Source: UBA5543 sp964464965 (GTDB taxonomy: Bacteria > Bacteroidota > Bacteroidia > Chitinophagales > Chitinophagaceae). Taken from it: a DNA stretch of 64,000 nucleotides. Position numbers and translations under genes: made by a program. The DNA is taken from assembly GCA_964464965.1 (NCBI GenBank), contig CAYXHM010000010.1:48875-112874 (forward strand), in the 5' to 3' direction. Under the pieces are notes generated by a model. That model ran no database searches, had not been told where the DNA came from, and worked only from the letters and a program-made list of their open reading frames with translations. Shown in pieces: positions 59,779-64,000 of the stretch (position 1 is the first letter of the stretch; each line of letters starts with the position of its first letter).

Positions 59779-60318
59779 ATGAAAAGATATATCATTATTG
59801 CACTATTATTTCATTGTGGGTTATGTTATGGACAAAAGGAAGGAGTGGTGATAGAAGACAGGCCATTGGTGTGGAAAGATTTTAAAGGTAAGCCTACAAC
59901 AGATGTGTATAAGGCGAAAACCTATACCTATATGGGGTATGAAAGTAAGATTGAAAATAAGAAACTGATTTATGAAATTACATGTGTGTTCAATCCTAAG
60001 TTGTCATGGGTGTCTAAAGATTATTTAAAACAATGTACGGACGAGGCGTCTGCCTATTTGCTGAAACATGAGCAAGGCCACTATGACGTGGCGAGAATTA
60101 TTGCTGTTGAAGCCGACAAGACAATGGGTGATTTTAAATATGATGATAAACGGATAAGGGTTCAGGCAGACAGTATTTTCAGGAGTTATGTGAAAAAAGC
60201 AAAACAAGTCCAGGATGCTTATGATAAAGACACCAACCATAGCAAAGTGACTGATGAACAAATCCGTTGGAATGATAAGATCGAAAAAGGCTTGAAAGAG
60301 GGGCGTATCGATCTTTAA
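59779..60318 (+). CDS. secreted DUF922-type protein with HExxH motif (copy 1)
   Basis: The protein has 179 residues. The signal peptide ends in CYGQ. A compact domain begins RPLVWKDFKGKP and contains YLLKHEQGHYDVARI with the zinc-metallopeptidase motif His97-Glu98-Gln-Gly-His101, followed by a charged helical tail ending EKGLKEGRIDL. DUF922 proteins are annotated as putative secreted zinc proteases; activity is inferred from the motif. Copy 2 lies 117 bp downstream. Cys residues (ITCVF and KQCTDE) are shared by both copies. Confidence 0.82.
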   Translation: MKRYIIIALLFHCGLCYGQKEGVVIEDRPLVWKDFKGKPTTDVYKAKTYTYMGYESKIENKKLIYEITCVFNPKLSWVSKDYLKQCTDEASAYLLKHEQGHYDVARIIAVEADKTMGDFKYDDKRIRVQADSIFRSYVKKAKQVQDAYDKDTNHSKVTDEQIRWNDKIEKGLKEGRIDL

Positions 60319-60435
60319 TATTGTGCGTTTTTGTTCTATCATGCATATTCTCCGGCTACTAAGAAGTTGCAAGGAACTTTTTTACTCCCATGATGTTGTT
60401 AGCAGTATCGTTTTTTTTAAAAAGAGATTTCAGGC

Positions 60436-60969
60436 ATGAGAATACTACTGGTCATAGTATGGTTGTTGTGTGCACATATGTGTCTCGCACAGGGAGTGGT
60501 AATAGTCCACAGGCCTTTAACATGGAATGACTTCAGGGGCAAGGCGATAAAGGGCTCTGTTAAGGCCAAGACCTATACCTACATGGGCTATGAAAGCAAA
60601 GTAAAGAATAAGAAATTCAGCTATAAGGTCACCTGCTATTTCAATCCTAAGATGTCATGGGTTTCAAAAGAATACCTGAAACAATGCACAAAAGCACAAT
60701 CGGCTCATTTGCTGAAGCATGAGCAAGGACATTATGATATAGCAAGAATTGTTGCTGCAGAAGCTGACCGGGCTTTGGGGGCATTGCGTTCTGCTGATAA
60801 GCGTACCATTCAAAAAGCAAATGGCATTTTTAATAAGTATGTCAAAAAGCTAAAAGCAGTACAACAGGCTTATGACAGGGATACGAAACATAGTTTGGTA
60901 TCAAAAGAGCAAAGCCGCTGGAATGATAAAATTGAAAAGGCCCTGAAAAAAGGGCGCATTGACTTTTAG
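60436..60969 (+). CDS. secreted DUF922-type protein with HExxH motif (copy 2)
   Basis: The protein has 177 residues and is clearly a tandem duplicate of copy 1 (shared blocks KAKTYTYMGYESK, FNPKMSWVSKEYLKQC, LLKHEQGHYDIARIVAAEAD, WNDKIEKALKKGRIDF). The motif is His95-Glu96-Gln-Gly-His99. The signal peptide ends in CLAQ. Both copies keep the motif and both paired cysteines, so both are probably functional. The gap between copies (60319-60435) shows nothing else. Confidence 0.82.
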   Translation: MRILLVIVWLLCAHMCLAQGVVIVHRPLTWNDFRGKAIKGSVKAKTYTYMGYESKVKNKKFSYKVTCYFNPKMSWVSKEYLKQCTKAQSAHLLKHEQGHYDIARIVAAEADRALGALRSADKRTIQKANGIFNKYVKKLKAVQQAYDRDTKHSLVSKEQSRWNDKIEKALKKGRIDF

Positions 60970-61049
60970 TCCTAACGGGTATTATCTAATCAGCCCGGCA
61001 ACTAAACTAAGGATGTGATGTTGTAATATTGAAAGAATAAATCGTTGCA

Positions 61050-63560
61050 TTGCCTGCTAACAGAAACATAGGTTACGAAACCATACTGACCTGGCTCAAC
61101 AGCAAAGGGCTGCAGCCTTTCTCCTTCCAGGAGGAGGCGTGGCAGATGCATGTAGAAGGCCTGAGTGGTATAGTGAACGCACCTACGGGTTTCGGTAAAA
61201 CTTATTCTGTTTTCCTTGCTGTGGTTATAGATTGGATAAACCGCTACCCGCAGGAGTATCAAACAAAAACAAATTCAGGTCTGCAACTGGTATGGATAAC
61301 GCCACTGCGAGCACTGGCAAAAGATATAGCCAGGGCTATGGCCGAGGCCCTGGAAGAATTAAATATTCCCTGGAATGTGGCTATCAGGAACGGGGATACA
61401 AGCACTGCTGAACGTGAACGGCAGAAAAGGAAGATGCCGGAAATATTGGTTATTACCCCGGAAAGCCTGCACTTGTTATTCGCTTCAAAAAATCATGCGG
61501 AATACTTTAAAAGCCTTACCTGTATTGCGGTAGATGAATGGCATGAACTACTTGGGAGTAAGCGAGGCGTGCAGGTAGAACTGGCATTGGCGCACCTCAA
61601 AAAATTAACAAGTAAAAATAAAAAAGAAAAAACAGACGATTTATCACTTAAGACTAATCACTTACCACTACGTATATGGGGTATATCTGCCACCATAGGC
61701 AATCTTGAAGAGGCTATGGTGGTGTTGCTGGGGGATGGCACAAACGGAGTTATTGTACGCGCAGAACAGCGAAAGCAAATTGCTATACATACTATATTGC
61801 CCGAAACTGTAGAGCGTTTCCCCTGGGCGGGGCACCTGGGCTTAAAAATGATAGAACATGTATTGCCGGTTATCAGGCAGAGCCGTTCCACGCTGTTGTT
61901 TACGAATGTGCGCTCGCAGGCTGAGATGTGGTACCAATCGCTGCTGGAAGCCGCCCCCGACCTTGCTGGCGCTATTGCCCTGCACCACAGCAGCATAGAT
62001 ATGGAATTGCGGTTGTGGGTGGAAGAGGCCTTGCATAAAGGCATATTACAGGTAGTGGTATGCACGGCCAGTCTTGACCTGGGTGTTGATTTCCGCCCTG
62101 TAGATACGGTGATACAAGTAGGGAGCCCTAAAGGTATAGCACGATTTATGCAACGGGCAGGGCGCAGTGGCCACCAGCCGGATGCAATCAGTAACATTTA
62201 CTTTGTGCCCACACATTCGCTGGAGATAGTAGAAGCGGCGGCTTTGATGAAGGCGTATGAGGAACGTGCAGTAGAAAGCCGCCAGCCGGTAGTTTTGGCT
62301 TTTGATGTACTGATACAATATATAGTAACTATAGCTACCGGTGATGGCTTTAAGAGCGAAGACCTGCTGGCAGAAGTACGGGACACGCATTGTTTTGCAG
62401 ATATAACGGATGATGAATGGGATTGGATGCTGTCGTTTGTTACCACAGGTGGCAAAACACTACATGGCTACGATGAATATCACAAAGTTGTAGAGATAAA
62501 TGGTACCTACCATGTAACCAACCAGCGGGTGGCAATGCGGCACAGGATGCATATAGGCACTATAGTAGGCGATCCTATTATGCAGGTAAAGTTTATGAGT
62601 GGCGGGTATGTAGGTACTATAGAGGAGTATTTTATTTCAAGGCTGACGCCCGGCGATGCTTTTATTCTTTCCGGTCGCAGGCTTGAATTGGTACAGATAA
62701 AAGATATGACAGTGTTTGTACGCAGGTCTACCGCCAAAAATGCTGCTGTGCCGGTGTGGGGTGGGGGCCGCCTGCCTTTATCAGCCAACATGGGTTCTTA
62801 CCTTCGTGGCGCCTTTCAGCAGGCAGCTACACAGCCTGGGGGCAATGAATTACTGGAATTCCTGCAGCCTCTGTTTGATACACAACGTAAAAGGTCTGCT
62901 ATCCCTAAAGAGGATGAATTACTGGTAGAGCTTATTAGTACAAAAGACGGCCATCATTTATTTGTTTATCCCTTCGAGGGGCGGCTGGTGCATCATGCCA
63001 TGGCATCACTACTGGCGTACCGTATTGGCCGTATAAAGCCTATTACCTTCTCTATAGCTATGAACGATTATGGTTTTGAATTGCTGAGCGACCAACCTAT
63101 ACCTGTAGATGAAACTAATATACACGCCGTTTTTAGCCCCGAGAACTGGTATGCAGATCTGCAACGCAGCGTGAACGCAGCAGAAATGAGCAGGCGCAAG
63201 TTCCGTGATATAGCAGTTATCTCCGGGCTGATATTCCAGGGTTTTCCCGGAGAGCAGAAGAAACAACGGCATTTACAAAACTCTACAGGGTTATTATATG
63301 ATGTGCTGGTAGAAAATGAACCACGCAGCTTATTGTTGCAACAGGCCCATCACGAGGTGCTCGCCCACGAAATAGAAGCTACACGCCTGTACCAGTCGTT
63401 AATGCGTATAACAGATAGTAAGATAATAATAACCCGTCCTGATAGATGGACGCCATTCTGCTTTCCTATAAAGGTGGACAGCCTGCGCGATGAGTTGACC
63501 AGCGAAAACCTGCAGGACAGGATAAAACGCATGCAGGCGCAGGCTACAACGGGGGCTTAA
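61050..63560 (+). CDS. Lhr-type DEXH-box helicase (ligase-associated DNA-damage response helicase type)
   Basis: The protein has 836 residues. Superfamily 2 motifs: GFSF-like Q-region PFSFQEEAW, motif I APTGFGKTY (about 44-52), motif II VDEWHELLG, SAT in GISATIGN, and motif VI QRAGRSGH. A winged-helix/Lhr core and a C-terminal DUF4208-like extension follow. The start is a TTG at 61050, since no ATG precedes the conserved region. Lhr2 helicases usually sit in a cluster with an ATP-dependent ligase, an MBL exonuclease and a phosphoesterase. None of these is adjacent here on the upstream side; the downstream side is an RNA leader. Confidence 0.88.
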   Translation: MPANRNIGYETILTWLNSKGLQPFSFQEEAWQMHVEGLSGIVNAPTGFGKTYSVFLAVVIDWINRYPQEYQTKTNSGLQLVWITPLRALAKDIARAMAEALEELNIPWNVAIRNGDTSTAERERQKRKMPEILVITPESLHLLFASKNHAEYFKSLTCIAVDEWHELLGSKRGVQVELALAHLKKLTSKNKKEKTDDLSLKTNHLPLRIWGISATIGNLEEAMVVLLGDGTNGVIVRAEQRKQIAIHTILPETVERFPWAGHLGLKMIEHVLPVIRQSRSTLLFTNVRSQAEMWYQSLLEAAPDLAGAIALHHSSIDMELRLWVEEALHKGILQVVVCTASLDLGVDFRPVDTVIQVGSPKGIARFMQRAGRSGHQPDAISNIYFVPTHSLEIVEAAALMKAYEERAVESRQPVVLAFDVLIQYIVTIATGDGFKSEDLLAEVRDTHCFADITDDEWDWMLSFVTTGGKTLHGYDEYHKVVEINGTYHVTNQRVAMRHRMHIGTIVGDPIMQVKFMSGGYVGTIEEYFISRLTPGDAFILSGRRLELVQIKDMTVFVRRSTAKNAAVPVWGGGRLPLSANMGSYLRGAFQQAATQPGGNELLEFLQPLFDTQRKRSAIPKEDELLVELISTKDGHHLFVYPFEGRLVHHAMASLLAYRIGRIKPITFSIAMNDYGFELLSDQPIPVDETNIHAVFSPENWYADLQRSVNAAEMSRRKFRDIAVISGLIFQGFPGEQKKQRHLQNSTGLLYDVLVENEPRSLLLQQAHHEVLAHEIEATRLYQSLMRITDSKIIITRPDRWTPFCFPIKVDSLRDELTSENLQDRIKRMQAQATTGA

Positions 63561-63601
63561 AAGGCTTTCCCCAAAAATATTCTTAAAATACCTTTAAACC
63601 T

Positions 63602-63633
63602 TTTGGTGGTGAAAAATATCGACTGTATCTTTG
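63602..63633 (+). promoter_or_regulatory. promoter P1 of a stable-RNA-type leader
   Basis: TTTG (63602-63605), 20 nt, TATCTTTG (63626-63633): ideal spacing. The predicted transcript starts CCGTCCCTTTGG. Confidence 0.7.
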
Positions 63634-63655
63634 CCGTCCCTTTGGAGAAAGGGAA

Positions 63656-63666
63656 GCTCTTTGTAA
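63656..63666 (+). promoter_or_regulatory. boxA-like antitermination site 1 (GCTCTTTGTAA)
   Basis: It resembles the boxA element GCTCTTTAACAA found in rRNA operon leaders, 20-30 nt after the predicted P1 start. Confidence 0.45.
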
Positions 63667-63706
63667 GGTTGTTGCAGGAAATATTTTCTAAAAAAATGAA
63701 AATAGA

Positions 63707-63737
63707 TTTGGTGGGTTAAAATACTTTCCTACCTTTG
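63707..63737 (+). promoter_or_regulatory. promoter P2 of a stable-RNA-type leader
   Basis: TTTG (63707-63710), 19 nt, TACCTTTG (63730-63737). The transcript would start CACTCCCTTCGC, similar to the P1 and P3 starts. Confidence 0.75.
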
Positions 63738-63759
63738 CACTCCCTTCGCAAAAAGGATA

Positions 63760-63770
63760 GCTCTTAACAA
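63760..63770 (+). promoter_or_regulatory. boxA-like antitermination site 2 (GCTCTTAACAA)
   Basis: It matches boxA (GCTCTTTAACAA) with one base missing, about 20 nt after the P2 start. Confidence 0.5.
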
Positions 63771-63827
63771 CGCAGAACACCTTGATAATCAATTAGTTCA
63801 TTCGGAAAATAAATATCTGAAAAACAT

Positions 63828-63858
63828 TTTGAGAATTGAAAAAGAGGTTATAGTTTTG
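63828..63858 (+). promoter_or_regulatory. promoter P3 of a stable-RNA-type leader
   Basis: TTTG (63828-63831), 19 nt, TAGTTTTG (63851-63858). The transcript start region CACTCCGTTTCGC is like that of P2. Confidence 0.7.
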
Positions 63859-63907
63859 CACTCCGTTTCGCAGTATAGTTAACTAAAAATTAATCAACGC
63901 GTAACAA

Positions 63908-63918
63908 GTTCTTAACAA
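63908..63918 (+). promoter_or_regulatory. boxA-like antitermination site 3 (GTTCTTAACAA)
   Basis: A close variant of site 2, about 45 nt after the P3 start and last before the window ends. Confidence 0.45.
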
Positions 63919-63945
63919 CAGGTATATCAGTATAGAGGCTGAGAT

Positions 63946-63962
63946 GGTGGTTCAAATCCACT
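63946..63962 (+). other. tRNA T-arm-like sequence without a tRNA
   Basis: GGTGG and CCACT form a 5-bp stem (one G-T pair) around TTCAAAT, exactly the T-loop pattern. The upstream 70 nt contain no acceptor, D or anticodon arm that fits, so this is not a complete tRNA gene. Confidence 0.4.
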
Positions 63963-63974
63963 GGTACTACATAG

Positions 63975-63990
63975 GGTAACGAAGGTTACC
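63975..63990 (+). other. small perfect hairpin GGTAAC-GAAG-GTTACC near the window end
   Basis: A perfect 6-bp stem with a 4-nt loop in the leader after P3. It may be a processing or leader structure ahead of the RNA gene expected beyond 64000. No gene is visible in 63561-64000. Confidence 0.4.
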
Positions 63991-64000
63991 TGGAGTTCTT

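Noticed and set aside
63895..63975. Complete tRNA gene near the window end
   Set aside because: Only the T-arm fits. No 5' acceptor strand complementary to GGTACTA, D-arm or anticodon arm could be found.

Overview
The window looks like a chromosomal segment of a Bacteroidota bacterium, most likely of the Chitinophagales/Chitinophagaceae type. Three things point there. Start sites are repeatedly preceded by the Bacteroidota sigma promoter (TTTG, 19-20 nt, TAnnTTTG). Several secreted proteins end in type IX secretion (T9SS) sorting domains. The gene families are typical of the phylum: DarA/DarB, S46 dipeptidyl peptidase, DUF4465, DUF5074, DUF3817 and CWC. Most of the window is ordinary core genome in short operons. 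No tRNA, rRNA gene, IS transposase, prophage or CRISPR array is complete inside it.

Layout. 1-1.9 kb: a cut-off short-chain dehydrogenase, divergent from a PLP-dependent decarboxylase. 1.9-3.85 kb: a repeat-rich island around an AT-rich two-gene cassette whose second gene is an EndoU-like nuclease. 3.85-5.95 kb: darB-darA (dialkylresorcinol/flexirubin chemistry). 6.1-13.5 kb: HtrA-type protease, fusA, rlmI, recN and a lipoprotein. 13.6-18 kb: a secreted dipeptidyl peptidase 11 and a T9SS type B surface protein. 18-23.9 kb: ahpC, ahpD-like, an orphan sensor kinase, and an ABC exporter operon ending in a LolA-like protein. 24-26.8 kb: thrS-infC and a probable small RNA. 26.8-34 kb: surface and secreted proteins, including a repeat protein, an S41-fold protein without its serine, and a subtilase with a T9SS tail. 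34-45.2 kb: rlmD, a tandem pair of TlpA-like thioredoxin proteins with a double-parvulin isomerase, an MBL/beta-CASP hydrolase, kup and dusB. 45.2-52.5 kb: a CHASE3-only protein, an LptF/G permease, tgt, a glycosyltransferase with rsmG, yebC, a CWC protein and rlmB. 52.5-58.7 kb: a cobalamin-riboswitch operon for vitamin B12 capture. 58.7-63.6 kb: a MerR regulator, clpP, two tandem HExxH secreted proteins (DUF922) and an Lhr-type helicase. 63.6-64 kb: three tandem strong promoters with boxA-like sites, apparently the leader of a stable-RNA operon that begins past the end.

How the parts work together. The B12 operon is the clearest multi-gene system: one riboswitch should control two T9SS-exported surface proteins, a beta-propeller lipoprotein resembling BtuG, a BtuB-like TonB-dependent receptor and a polytopic membrane protein. 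The ahpC/ahpD pair, the thrS-infC pair, tgt-lptG, and the thioredoxin/isomerase operon are other functional groups. The most unusual region is the repeat island at 1.9-3.8 kb. There, hairpin-forming repeats recur with a 196-bp period on both sides of the EndoU cassette, and two 39-nt copies lie in inverted orientation just outside it.
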